From: CF-162 sp040882565
GTDB lineage: Bacteria; Chloroflexota; Dehalococcoidia; SM23-28-2; RBG-16-64-32
Direction: 5' to 3'
NCBI GenBank assembly: GCA_040882565.1
Contig: JBBEAZ010000024.1
Location: 248,001 to 312,000 of the forward strand
Length of the DNA: 64,000 bases
How positions within the stretch are numbered: position 1 is the first letter of the stretch; each line of letters opens with the position of its first letter. Both the position numbers and the translations under genes were made by a program. A model generated the notes under the pieces. It had not been told where the DNA came from. It made no database searches and was given only the letters and a program-made list of their open reading frames with translations. This document shows, piece by piece, positions 27,615 through 35,581 of this stretch.

Positions 27615-28357
27615 TGGGCAAGGCGGACCTCCACGTCCACACGCGCTTCAGCGACGGCATGGCACACGCCCGCGAGGTACTCGCGCACGTCGAGGAACAC
27701 ACGGACCTGGACGTGCTCGCAATCACTGACCACGACGACCTGCGCGGCGCTCTCGTGGCCCGGGAGTTGTGGGCGAAAGGCAACTACCGCTTCGACTTCG
27801 TCCCCGGTGTCGAGATCACGACCATCCAGGGACACCTCCTCGCGCTCTTCGTGGAGCAACCGCTGCCAACGCTGTGCCGGCTGGAGGAAGCGCTCGAGGC
27901 CGTGCACAAACAGGGCGGCGTCTGCGTCGCGCCACATCCGCTGAACCCATTTACGCGTAGCCTGGGCGTCCGCGAGCTGCGCCGTACCGCCGCCGCAGGT
28001 CTGCACGGGATCGAGGCGGCGAATTGCTCACCCGGGTCGGGCATCCGGCGCCGCGCGGCGCTCAAGCTGAACGCGAGCGAGTGGCACCTCGCCGAGATCG
28101 GCGCAAGCGACGCGCACTTCCTGGACTACATCGGCGCCGCTTACACCGATTTCCCCGGCACGGGGGCCGCCGCGCTCAAAGCGGCGATCCTGGCCCGTGA
28201 GACGACAGCGCACTACGGTTCCGTCCCTTCGTTGCGGCAAATCGGCCCGCGCCGCCTGCTGCACCAGACGTGGCGCGGATTCATGACAACGCCGCGGCGC
28301 CTGGGCTGGGGGCCCACTGCGGCGAGCTTTGTGCGACGGATCGTGCAAACGCGATGA
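27614..28357 (+). CDS. PHP-domain metal-dependent phosphoesterase
   Basis: 247 residues with the PHP metal ligands in order: DLHVHTRFSDG (residues 5-15), AITDHDDLRG near 36-45, GVEIT near 65, APHPLNPF near 105, and SDAHFLDYIG near 167. The substrate may be a small phosphate ester or phosphate on a lipid head group; its place between the acyltransferase and the mannosyltransferase suggests a step in the same pathway, such as dephosphorylation of inositol phosphate (inference). The GTG overlaps the previous stop by one base, and its stop overlaps the next ATG (ATGA). Confidence 0.8.
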   Translation: MGKADLHVHTRFSDGMAHAREVLAHVEEHTDLDVLAITDHDDLRGALVARELWAKGNYRFDFVPGVEITTIQGHLLALFVEQPLPTLCRLEEALEAVHKQGGVCVAPHPLNPFTRSLGVRELRRTAAAGLHGIEAANCSPGSGIRRRAALKLNASEWHLAEIGASDAHFLDYIGAAYTDFPGTGAAALKAAILARETTAHYGSVPSLRQIGPRRLLHQTWRGFMTTPRRLGWGPTAASFVRRIVQTR

Positions 28358-29499
28358 GGATCGCGCTTGTCTCGCCATACGACTGGGGCGTGCCCGGCGG
28401 CGTCAACCGCCACGTCTTCAACCTCTCGCAGCACTTCATGCGCCGCGGCCACGACGTGACGGTCGTCGCGCCGGCTTCGAAGCGCTCGAGCGACGAGCCG
28501 CCTTATCTGCACGTCATCGGTCATAGCGCGATCGGCCTGCCCGCCAGCGGCTCGGTCGCGAACGTCACTCTCTCGTACAACATGTCATCGCGCGTCAAGA
28601 AGCTGCTGGCGCGCGAGTCGTTCGACATCGTGCACACACACGAGCCGTTTATGCCGCTACTCCCGTTCCAGTTCGTCCGCTTCTCCACTTCCACCAACAT
28701 CGCGACGTTCCACGCCGCTCGCGACTCCGGAAGCCGCGTGTATGGATACATGCGATTCCTGATCCAGCCGTGGTGGCACCGCATCCACGGCCGCATCGCG
28801 CACTCCCAGGCCGCCCTCGACCTCATCGGCAAGTACTTCGAGGACGACTTCCGGATCATCCCCAGCGGCATCGACTACGCGTACTTCGCGCAGGAAGCGC
28901 CTCCGATCCCGGACCTGATGGACTCGAAGCGCAACATCGTCTTCGTCGGCCGACAGGAGAAGCGCAAGGGCCTTCCGTATTTGCTGGAGGCCTACGCGAT
29001 GCTAAAGAAGGAGATGCCACAGACGCGTCTCGTCATCGTCGGCCCGGACGGAGGCATGCGTCCGGGGGCACTGCGCTACATCGAACAGAACCGCCTCGAG
29101 GACGTGGTCTTCACAGACTACGTTTCGTACCAAGACTTGCCGCGGTACTACAGGAGCGGCGATGTCTTCTGTGCGCCGAATACTGGCCACGAGAGCCTCG
29201 GCCTGATTCTGCTGGAGGCTATGGCGGCCGGCGTGCCGATCATCGCCTCGCGGATTCCCGGCTTCGCGGCGGTCGTCAAGGACGGCGAGCACGGCCTGCT
29301 CGTACCGCCCCGGGACGCCGAAGCTCTATACCTCGCGCTCAAGACCCTCCTTTCGGACGCCGCGATGCGCGAGGAGATGGCGAAGGCCGGGGCCACTGAG
29401 GCGCGCAACTGGAGCTGGGAGGAGATGGCGGGCAAGGTGCTCTCGTTCTACGAGGAGACAGCGGCAGCCAGGAACGGCAATGGCACCCGTGATGCCTGA
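28354..29499 (+). CDS. GT4-family glycosyltransferase, PimA-like
   Basis: 381 residues with a GT-B fold. The N-terminal half has SPYDWGVPGGVNRHVFNLSQ, nearly the PimA/GT4 opening, and HTHEPFMPLLPF. The C-terminal half has FVGRQEKRKGLPYLLEAY, DVFCAPNTGHESLGLILLEAMA (the EX7E nucleotide-sugar motif) and a conserved ASRIPGFAAVV. In mycobacteria PimA transfers the first mannose from GDP-mannose to phosphatidylinositol. With inositol-phosphate synthase, acyltransferase and phosphatidyltransferase close by, a lipid mannosyltransferase is the best reading; another sugar or acceptor remains possible. Confidence 0.83.
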   Translation: MRIALVSPYDWGVPGGVNRHVFNLSQHFMRRGHDVTVVAPASKRSSDEPPYLHVIGHSAIGLPASGSVANVTLSYNMSSRVKKLLARESFDIVHTHEPFMPLLPFQFVRFSTSTNIATFHAARDSGSRVYGYMRFLIQPWWHRIHGRIAHSQAALDLIGKYFEDDFRIIPSGIDYAYFAQEAPPIPDLMDSKRNIVFVGRQEKRKGLPYLLEAYAMLKKEMPQTRLVIVGPDGGMRPGALRYIEQNRLEDVVFTDYVSYQDLPRYYRSGDVFCAPNTGHESLGLILLEAMAAGVPIIASRIPGFAAVVKDGEHGLLVPPRDAEALYLALKTLLSDAAMREEMAKAGATEARNWSWEEMAGKVLSFYEETAAARNGNGTRDA

Positions 29500-29514
29500 G
29501 CACGAGGTCTCGCT

Positions 29515-30153
29515 GTGCCCGCGCTGACACCACGTGCCGCGCCGAAGTGGGTCGTCGACCCGGCGGTCAGCGCGCTATCGCGGCTGGGCGTGACGCCGAA
29601 CATGCTCACGCTGACCGGCCTGGCCGGCAACTGCGTCGCTGCGGCACTCGCGGCGGACGGCAAGTTCCTCGCGGCGGGCATCGTGATGCTCTTCTTCAGC
29701 GCGCTCGACTTCCTGGACGGCTCGCTCGCGCGGGCGACGGGCCAGGCGACGCCTTTTGGCTCCGTGTTCGACGCCACACTAGACCGGCTTTCCGAAGCGG
29801 CTGTCCTGTTCGGCCTGCTCTGGTATTTCAGTGACCATGGGATGCGCACGGAGAGCCTCCTTTGCTTCGCGGCGGTCGTGGCCTCGTTCATGGTCAGCTA
29901 CTTGCGTGCGCGGGCGGAGATCATCGGCGTCAAGATGCGAGAGGGCCTGTTCACGCGCACGGAGCGGGTGATCCTGCTCGGCGGCGGGCTGATCGTGCAG
30001 GACATCGTTACGCGGTGGGACCTCCCGCTGGTGCCGCAGGACGCGAACGTTCTCGAGCCGGTGCTCTGGGCGCTGGCGGTGATCGCGGGGTTCACGGCAC
30101 TGCAGCGGCTTGTTATCGTGTGGCAGAAGGCCAACCAGGATGATTCCGCTTAA
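29515..30153 (+). CDS. CDP-alcohol phosphatidyltransferase (phosphatidylinositol-phosphate synthase candidate)
   Basis: 212 residues with several membrane helices. The family motif is complete: D-x2-DG-x2-AR-x8-G-x3-D-x3-D, read here as DFLDGSLARATGQ through GSVFDATLDR (about residues 63-88). The enzyme joins a CDP-diacylglycerol phosphatidyl group to an alcohol. Its place in an operon with a PimA-like gene, and inositol-phosphate synthase nearby, suggests inositol phosphate as acceptor; phosphatidylglycerol-phosphate synthase is the alternative. GTG start at 29515. The last 14 bases overlap the next gene. Confidence 0.85.
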   Translation: MPALTPRAAPKWVVDPAVSALSRLGVTPNMLTLTGLAGNCVAAALAADGKFLAAGIVMLFFSALDFLDGSLARATGQATPFGSVFDATLDRLSEAAVLFGLLWYFSDHGMRTESLLCFAAVVASFMVSYLRARAEIIGVKMREGLFTRTERVILLGGGLIVQDIVTRWDLPLVPQDANVLEPVLWALAVIAGFTALQRLVIVWQKANQDDSA

Positions 30154-30886
30154 GGACCAGGAGCAGATCCAGCAAAAGTTCGCGGTCGAGCTTGCTTCGC
30201 CCGTGAAGATCGACCACTTCACGCAGCGCGACGTCGCGCTCGAAGTGCCCGGCGTGCAACCGTGCGCCTTCTGCAAGCCGACGCGCGACATGTTGCAAGA
30301 GCTGGCAGGCCTGAGCGATCTCGTCAGCCTGCGCGTGCACTACTTCGAGGACAACCCCGAGGAGAAGACGACGTTCGGCATAGAGCGCGTGCCCGGCACA
30401 GTCCTGCGGGGACCGGCGCCCGGCTTCGTCAAGTTCTACGGCATCCCCGGCGGCACCGAGTTCCCCGCCTTCGTCGAGGCGATCGTCGACATTTCGCGCT
30501 GGGAGACGCTGCTCTCAGAGGAATCGGTGAAGGCGCTGACGGAGCTAAAGACGGACGTCAGCGTGAAGGTGTTCGTGACGCCGACCTGCCCGTACTGCCC
30601 GGGGATGATGCGCGCCGCCTTCATGATGGCGATGGCTTCGGAGCGCGTGAAGGCCGAAGTGATCGAGGTCAACGAGTTCTCCGAGCTTGCCGACAAGTAC
30701 AAGGTCGAGGCGGTGCCGTTGACCGTGATCAACGAACGGGTCGCCATTCCCGGCGCCATCCACGAACAGGCACTGGTCGAGCAGGTCCTGAAGGCGGCAT
30801 CCACTCCCGCCAAGAAGGAGCCCTCGCAGGGCAACGAACGGATCGAGCGCGGCAAACGCCGCGACAGCGGGCTGTACATCCCCTAG
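30140..30886 (+). CDS. protein disulfide oxidoreductase, tandem thioredoxin/glutaredoxin fold
   Basis: 248 residues with two redox centres: CAFC near residue 43 and CPYC near residue 153, each at the start of a helix, followed in the second unit by the cis-Pro loop VEAVPLTVIN. The tandem arrangement matches the PDO family of archaea and some bacteria, which makes or reshuffles disulfides in the cytoplasm. A charged tail (from about 225) lacks structure. ATG at 30140 lies inside the previous gene; the next gene starts one base before its stop ends (TAGTG). Confidence 0.82.
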   Translation: MIPLKDQEQIQQKFAVELASPVKIDHFTQRDVALEVPGVQPCAFCKPTRDMLQELAGLSDLVSLRVHYFEDNPEEKTTFGIERVPGTVLRGPAPGFVKFYGIPGGTEFPAFVEAIVDISRWETLLSEESVKALTELKTDVSVKVFVTPTCPYCPGMMRAAFMMAMASERVKAEVIEVNEFSELADKYKVEAVPLTVINERVAIPGAIHEQALVEQVLKAASTPAKKEPSQGNERIERGKRRDSGLYIP

Positions 30887-31317
30887 TGGGTGCGGCGGTC
30901 AGCGTGAAGCGCCTGCGCCCCGGCGCGCGCCTGCCGGAGCGGGCCACGGAGGGCGCGACCGGCTACGACCTTTATGCCTGTCTCGATGAGACACTCCAAG
31001 TGGGGCACGAGCCCACGCGCGTCCCCACCGGCATCGCGATCGACGCGCCACCCGGCTGCGACGTGCAGATTCGCCCGCGCTCGGGGCTGTCGGCCAAAGG
31101 CGTGATGGTCACACTCGGCACGATCGACGCAGACTACCGGGGCGAGCTGCTCGTCACGATGTACGCGCTCCCCTACCGCGGGCCGCACGAAGTGAACGAT
31201 GGCGACCGCATCGCGCAACTCGTGATTTCGCGCGTCGAAGACATCTCGTTGATCGAAGCGGCGGAGCTTTCAGACACCGCGCGCGACACAGGCGGCCACG
31301 GATCGACCGGGCGCTAG
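30886..31317 (+). CDS. dut: dUTP diphosphatase
   Basis: 143 residues from a GTG that overlaps the previous stop; a second in-frame GTG at 30904 is an alternative. The five dUTPase motifs can be followed: GYDLYA, IRPRSGLSAKGV, GTIDADYRGEL, DGDRIAQLVI and a C-terminal GGHGSTGR, where Phe of the usual GGFGSTG is replaced by His. The trimeric enzyme hydrolyses dUTP to dUMP and pyrophosphate. It is the last gene of the run and converges on the minus-strand kinase gene. Confidence 0.88.
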   Translation: MGAAVSVKRLRPGARLPERATEGATGYDLYACLDETLQVGHEPTRVPTGIAIDAPPGCDVQIRPRSGLSAKGVMVTLGTIDADYRGELLVTMYALPYRGPHEVNDGDRIAQLVISRVEDISLIEAAELSDTARDTGGHGSTGR

Positions 31318-31321
31318 GCCG

Positions 31322-32977
31322 CTACGCGGAAGTCTTCGGCACCGAGAGCGGTGAGATCGTGCGCAGAGCGTCGAGGATCGTGCGCACTGTGGCCGAACGG
31401 GGGCGCGTATTGTCGACCTTCACCAGGCGTTCGCGTGGCACCTCGGTGGGGTGCTGGTAGCGGCGCTTCTGCTGGACGTAAATATCCCAGCGCGCGTCGG
31501 AGGCGTCGCGGCCGCGGGCGAGGCGGCCTGCCAGCCGCTCGCGGATGGCTGACTCGCGGGCGCTGACCTCCACGCAGGCGAACTGCGCCCCGGTCTCGCG
31601 GGCGAGTCGGGTGGCGGCGCGGCGGTGCTGCCGGCGCAGGAACGAGGCGTCAAGCACGACCGAACGGCCGGCCATCAGGTGCTCGCGCGCGTCATCGAAG
31701 AGCGCGTCGTACGTGCGGTCCGTCCTGGTCGCCGAGTAGAGCCCGGCGCGGAAATCGTCCAGCACGCGTTCTCGCGGGTCGAGGCCTGACATCTGCTTGC
31801 GGATGACGTCTGACGAGAGAACCACGGCATCGATCCGCCGCGCGACGTTGCGGGCGACGGTGGACTTGCCGGTACCGGCGAGGCCGCAGGTGATCACGAG
31901 CATCGCCGGCGGGAGCGACTCGGCGTAGTGGCAAGCCAGCTCGAAGTAGCGGCTGGCCCGCTTTGCCGCCGCCCGCTTCTGCGAGTCCGGCACACCCGGC
32001 ACGTCGAGCATGAAGCTCTCAACTTTGCCCCGCACACACGCGTTATAGAACGAGTAGTAGGGCATGACATCCGGCAGGTCGGGGTCGTTGGCCCGTTCGA
32101 TGTACTGGCGTGTGAACTCGCCGGCGAGGTCAGGGCGGCCACGGTATTCCAGGTCCATCGCCAGGAAAGTCACATCGCGCGCAACGTCCACATGCGTGAT
32201 CCGCCGGTTGAACTCGACGCAGTCCATGACGCAGATGCCGTCCGGTCCCGCGTTGGGATCGACAATGCAAATGGCGTCCGAGCGCAGGTCAGAATGGCAC
32301 TCGCGGATGCGCAGCTCGTCGACACGACGCTGCATGACATCGGCACGGCGAGCGTAGAAGGCGTCCATGTACGCCCGGAGAATGCGATCCTGCTCCTCCG
32401 TGATCGTGCGGCCGATGTACGGTGTCCATTGCTGTGCGTTCTCGCGAACGTTGTAGCGGATCGCCCAGTCTCCGTAGCGCGCGATCTCAGGGCTCGTCGC
32501 AGCGCTCGACTGGTGGAACGGCACGAGCTTCGCGGCGATGTCATCGATCATGCGATTGTCGACCGCGTTCTGCTCCAGAAGGTGGTTCATCATGCGTTCT
32601 TCGGGCAACCGCCGCATGAGCACGGCGTACTCGACGATCGGCCCCGTTGGCTCTGAGCCTCCGAAGCCTCGTACGGAAGAGGTGTCGACCCGGTATCCAT
32701 CGCGTATCTTGCGGATGGGGACGACACCGAGGTAGGTGTCGGAGCAAAGGCGACGGTTGAGGGTCAGCTCGCGGCCGCAATAGTAGCGCCGCCTGCCGAG
32801 CGTCGAGTAGTTGAGGAAGCCGAAGTCGACCGGCTTTTTGATCTTGTAGACGTAGTCGCGCGTGAGTATGACGTACGAGATATGAGTCTGGATGAGGCTG
32901 ATGCGACCGGCGGGGTGGGAGTACGGGGCGGAAGTGAGGAGCGCCTGGATCAGGGGTGGCAAGTCCGTCGCGGGCAC
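31322..32977 (-). CDS. bifunctional aminoglycoside-phosphotransferase-like/AAA kinase protein
   Basis: 551 residues. The N-terminal 330 residues resemble a kinase of the aminoglycoside phosphotransferase fold (YVYKIKKPVDFGFLNYSTLGRRRYYCGRELTLNRRL, CHSDLR with the catalytic Asp replaced in position, VMDCVEFNRRI). The C-terminal part is a P-loop kinase with CGLAGTGKSTVAR near residue 365 and DASFLRR. Proteins with this fusion are widespread and uncharacterised; the substrate is unknown. GTG at 32977 lies six bases after CATAAT, so the message is probably leaderless. Confidence 0.82.
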   Translation of the reverse strand: MPATDLPPLIQALLTSAPYSHPAGRISLIQTHISYVILTRDYVYKIKKPVDFGFLNYSTLGRRRYYCGRELTLNRRLCSDTYLGVVPIRKIRDGYRVDTSSVRGFGGSEPTGPIVEYAVLMRRLPEERMMNHLLEQNAVDNRMIDDIAAKLVPFHQSSAATSPEIARYGDWAIRYNVRENAQQWTPYIGRTITEEQDRILRAYMDAFYARRADVMQRRVDELRIRECHSDLRSDAICIVDPNAGPDGICVMDCVEFNRRITHVDVARDVTFLAMDLEYRGRPDLAGEFTRQYIERANDPDLPDVMPYYSFYNACVRGKVESFMLDVPGVPDSQKRAAAKRASRYFELACHYAESLPPAMLVITCGLAGTGKSTVARNVARRIDAVVLSSDVIRKQMSGLDPRERVLDDFRAGLYSATRTDRTYDALFDDAREHLMAGRSVVLDASFLRRQHRRAATRLARETGAQFACVEVSARESAIRERLAGRLARGRDASDARWDIYVQQKRRYQHPTEVPRERLVKVDNTRPRSATVRTILDALRTISPLSVPKTSA

Positions 32978-32983
32978 GTGCCC

Positions 32984-32989
32984 ATTATG
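32984..32989 (-). promoter_or_regulatory. -10 box, leaderless promoter of the fused kinase gene
   Basis: On the minus strand CATAAT ends six bases before the GTG at 32977; no ribosome-binding site can fit in between. Confidence 0.55.
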
Positions 32990-33174
32990 GAACAGGCAAC
33001 CGGCACGAGGAACAGCCGGGATTCTCCAACAAACCGCGGAGGGGCGAACGCGACAGGACTTGACGGGTGGTGTAGGCTAGGCGGCACCAGAAGGATTGGC
33101 CGCCAGTTCAGTACCAGGCGGCTCACATGCGGAGGCACGAATCGCCCATGGGTGTCCTTGTCTCGTAAATCGAA

Positions 33175-33200
33175 AAGCCGGGGTCAAATGGCCCCGGCTT
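33175..33200 (+). promoter_or_regulatory. nine-pair leader hairpin before the eIF-2B-like gene
   Basis: AAGCCGGGG and CCCCGGCTT pair perfectly around an eight-base loop, 27 bases before the ATG at 33228. It may be an attenuator or a leftover terminator: T-rich bases follow weakly on both strands. The rest of 32990-33174 holds no gene I can support. Confidence 0.5.
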
Positions 33201-33227
33201 ATTGTTTGCCAAGCCAGAGGAGGACGG

Positions 33228-34097
33228 ATGAAGCCTGAAATCCGCGCAGCGATCAGCGACATTCGGAACGACCGAGACAAGGGGGCGCGACAGCTCGCGC
33301 TGACAGCCCTCGAAGCCCTGAACGGCGTTGCCGCCGGAATGCCCGGCGAGGAGCTACGAGATACCTGCCGAACACTGGCGTTGGCGCGGCCGATGATGGC
33401 CGCGATTGAGAACGCCGTCGCGGCCGCCTACAGCCGGTACCTGGAGACGGGCGACGCCCCCGGCGCTGTTTCCGACACGATCGAGGCGATCAGCGTGGCG
33501 CCGGAAGGCATGGCCCTCTCCGCCCGCAAGGTTGTTCCGCACGGGACCGTGATGACATACAGCTACTCGTCCACCGTGATCGAGCTGCTGACGCGGTTGA
33601 AGCCGAAGCGGGTGATCATCTCGGAGGCGCGCCCCACCGGCGAAGGGCTCCGCGTGGCCCGTGAACTCGTGCGCGCCGGCATCTCGATGACGCTGATCAC
33701 GGAGGCGCAGATGGCCCTCTTCGTGAACGAGACGGACGCTGTCATGGTCGGCGCCGACACAGTCCTGCCCGAAGGCGACTTCATCAACAAGATCGGCACG
33801 AAGCTGCTGGCGCTCGCAGCCAAAGACGCGGAAGTGCCGTTCTACAGCGCGACGGAAACGCTGAAGGTCGCCGCGCCGTCAGAGCCGATTCCCTTCGCGC
33901 CGGAAGAAGGTAAGGCCAGCGAGGTCTGCGCCGACAACTGGCTCGAGGTGCGCAACGTCTACTACGAGGTCACGCCGGCCCACCTGGTCACCTCTTACAT
34001 CACCGAGCACGGCGTCCTCGACCCGGCCGAGGTGCAGACGTACTCAGGCGAGAACGAACGCCGCTGGCAAGCGCTTATGAACTCTCACGAGATGTAG
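33228..34097 (+). CDS. eIF-2B alpha/MtnA-superfamily protein
   Basis: 289 residues from an ATG with GAGGAGGA just upstream. The superfamily core is clear: GTVMTYSYSSTVIELL, VIISEARPTGEGLRVARELV and GADTVLPEGDFINKIGT with the conserved Asp. Relatives include eIF-2B subunits, methylthioribose-1-phosphate isomerase and ribose-1,5-bisphosphate isomerase. The Cys that serves catalysis in the isomerases appears to be replaced (SYSS where they have a Cys-containing loop), so an isomerase call would be unsafe. It is monocistronic. Confidence 0.78.
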   Translation: MKPEIRAAISDIRNDRDKGARQLALTALEALNGVAAGMPGEELRDTCRTLALARPMMAAIENAVAAAYSRYLETGDAPGAVSDTIEAISVAPEGMALSARKVVPHGTVMTYSYSSTVIELLTRLKPKRVIISEARPTGEGLRVARELVRAGISMTLITEAQMALFVNETDAVMVGADTVLPEGDFINKIGTKLLALAAKDAEVPFYSATETLKVAAPSEPIPFAPEEGKASEVCADNWLEVRNVYYEVTPAHLVTSYITEHGVLDPAEVQTYSGENERRWQALMNSHEM

Positions 34098-34139
34098 GCG
34101 GCGCCTCGCGCCAAACGAGCAAGCAGGCAAACAGCTGGC

Positions 34140-34235
34140 AGTCCGGCACTCCCCTCGTGGCCGAAGTGTGATCCTTGTTCCCTGTTCCCAGTTCCTTGTT
34201 CCCTCCTCTTCCCTGTTCCTAGCTCCCTGTTCATA
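34140..34235. repeat. degenerate GTTCCC/CCTGTTC microrepeat
   Basis: The spacer before the J-like/FKBP gene contains some ten imperfect copies of a 7-9 base unit around TTCCCTGTTC (on the other strand GAACAGGGAA). It is noncoding, strongly pyrimidine-biased and unlike the flanking DNA. TACAAT at about 34237 follows it and may be the -10 box of the next gene. Confidence 0.6.
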
Positions 34236-34300
34236 GGTACAATTGGGCTCACGCGTCCGGAATCGGTCCGGGCGCGTAACTAAGTGACAGGACGCCGCAC

Positions 34301-35581
34301 GTGCCAATTCGAGACCACTACGCAACGCTACAGGTAAGCCGCAACGCCAGCGCGGAGGACATCGACCGCGCTTACGAGCGTCTTTCCAAAGCATACGATC
34401 CGACGACCAGCCGCAAGCCCCGCGCATCCCAGCGCCACTCCGACATCCGCGAGGCCTACGAGGTGCTCGGCGACCGCGACAAGCGTCGCGAATACGACAG
34501 GACGCTGCGCAAGGGCGACCGCGAGGTGGCGGGAGCCGTGTCACCAAGCGATGTGCTGTCCAACCGTTTCGTGTGGGTCGGCGCCGGGACACTGATAGCC
34601 AGTATCGCCGCGATCGTCGGCGTGATCCTGTTGTTCGGCGGTGGCGGCGACGACGAGCTGGTGATCGCGACCGGTACCCCCGCTCCAACGCCAACCGCGA
34701 GCCCGACGCCGCCGGCAAATACACCAACCACACCGCCAGAGAGCCCGCCGGAAGTAGCCGGCGAGGAAGTCACCCTGCCCAGCGGTCTCAAGTACATCGA
34801 TGTCGTCGTCGGCACCGGCGAGACCGCTGAGCTGCGCGATTTGGTCGCCGTTAATTACACAGGCTGGCTCCAGGACACCGGCGTGAAGTTCGATTCGTCA
34901 TTGGACCAGCCCACGGCCTTCAACGTCACGATCGGCTCCGGCACGATCCAGGGATGGGTCGAGGGCCTACCGGGTATGAAAGAGGGCGGCACGCGCCGGC
35001 TGATCATCCCGCCTGAGCTTGGATACGGCGAGGCCGGCCGCGGCGACACGATCCCTCCGAACTCTACGCTGATCTTCGACATTACGCTGATCGACGTCCT
35101 CGCGAAGGGCGTTGGCCCGACACCAACACCGGCCCCGGCATTTACGCCGATCGTGCAGACTCCAGGCACCGCGCCGGAGAGCCCGCCGGAGATCACGGGG
35201 GAGGAAATCACCCTACCGAGCGGCCTTAAGTACATCGATTTCGTGCCGGGCACCGGTGACACGGCCGCAACGGGTGACGCTGTCGCTGTGAACTACACGG
35301 GTTGGACCGAGGCAACGGGAGTGAAGTTCGATAGTTCCGTGGACAAGTCCGCGCCGTACCAACTGACCATCGGCACCGGCACGATCCAGGGATGGATCGA
35401 GGGGCTGCCGGGGATGAAGGAGGGTGGCAAGCGTCGCCTGATCATTCCCGCCGCGCTCGCCTACAAGGACGTCGGCAGTGGCGAGCTAATCCCGCCCGGA
35501 GCGACCCTAATCTTCGATATCGAACTCGTCGACATTCTGCAGAAGGCACCGGTGGCGACGCCTGGCGGGCAGGTGCCCTAG
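34301..35581 (+). CDS. membrane protein with degenerate J domain and two FKBP-type peptidyl-prolyl isomerase domains
   Basis: 426 residues. Residues 4-70 form a J-domain (YATLQVSRNASAEDIDRAYERLSK, IREAYEVLGDRDKRREYDRTL), but the HPD triad reads YDP. One membrane helix follows (about 90-113), then a Thr/Pro linker and two FKBP domains (about 150-265 and 295-415). Each has VKFDSS, IQGW(V/I)EGLPGMKEGG and an IPP-STLIFDI-like strand. The FKBP domains should face outside, with prolyl isomerase activity; the J-like domain stays inside and, without HPD, should not stimulate DnaK. GTG start at 34301; convergent overlap with the next gene. Confidence 0.85.
   Translation: MPIRDHYATLQVSRNASAEDIDRAYERLSKAYDPTTSRKPRASQRHSDIREAYEVLGDRDKRREYDRTLRKGDREVAGAVSPSDVLSNRFVWVGAGTLIASIAAIVGVILLFGGGGDDELVIATGTPAPTPTASPTPPANTPTTPPESPPEVAGEEVTLPSGLKYIDVVVGTGETAELRDLVAVNYTGWLQDTGVKFDSSLDQPTAFNVTIGSGTIQGWVEGLPGMKEGGTRRLIIPPELGYGEAGRGDTIPPNSTLIFDITLIDVLAKGVGPTPTPAPAFTPIVQTPGTAPESPPEITGEEITLPSGLKYIDFVPGTGDTAATGDAVAVNYTGWTEATGVKFDSSVDKSAPYQLTIGTGTIQGWIEGLPGMKEGGKRRLIIPAALAYKDVGSGELIPPGATLIFDIELVDILQKAPVATPGGQVP

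Noticed and set aside
33175..33200. Intrinsic terminator
   Set aside because: No gene ends here on either strand and the T-runs are short, so it was kept as a leader hairpin only.
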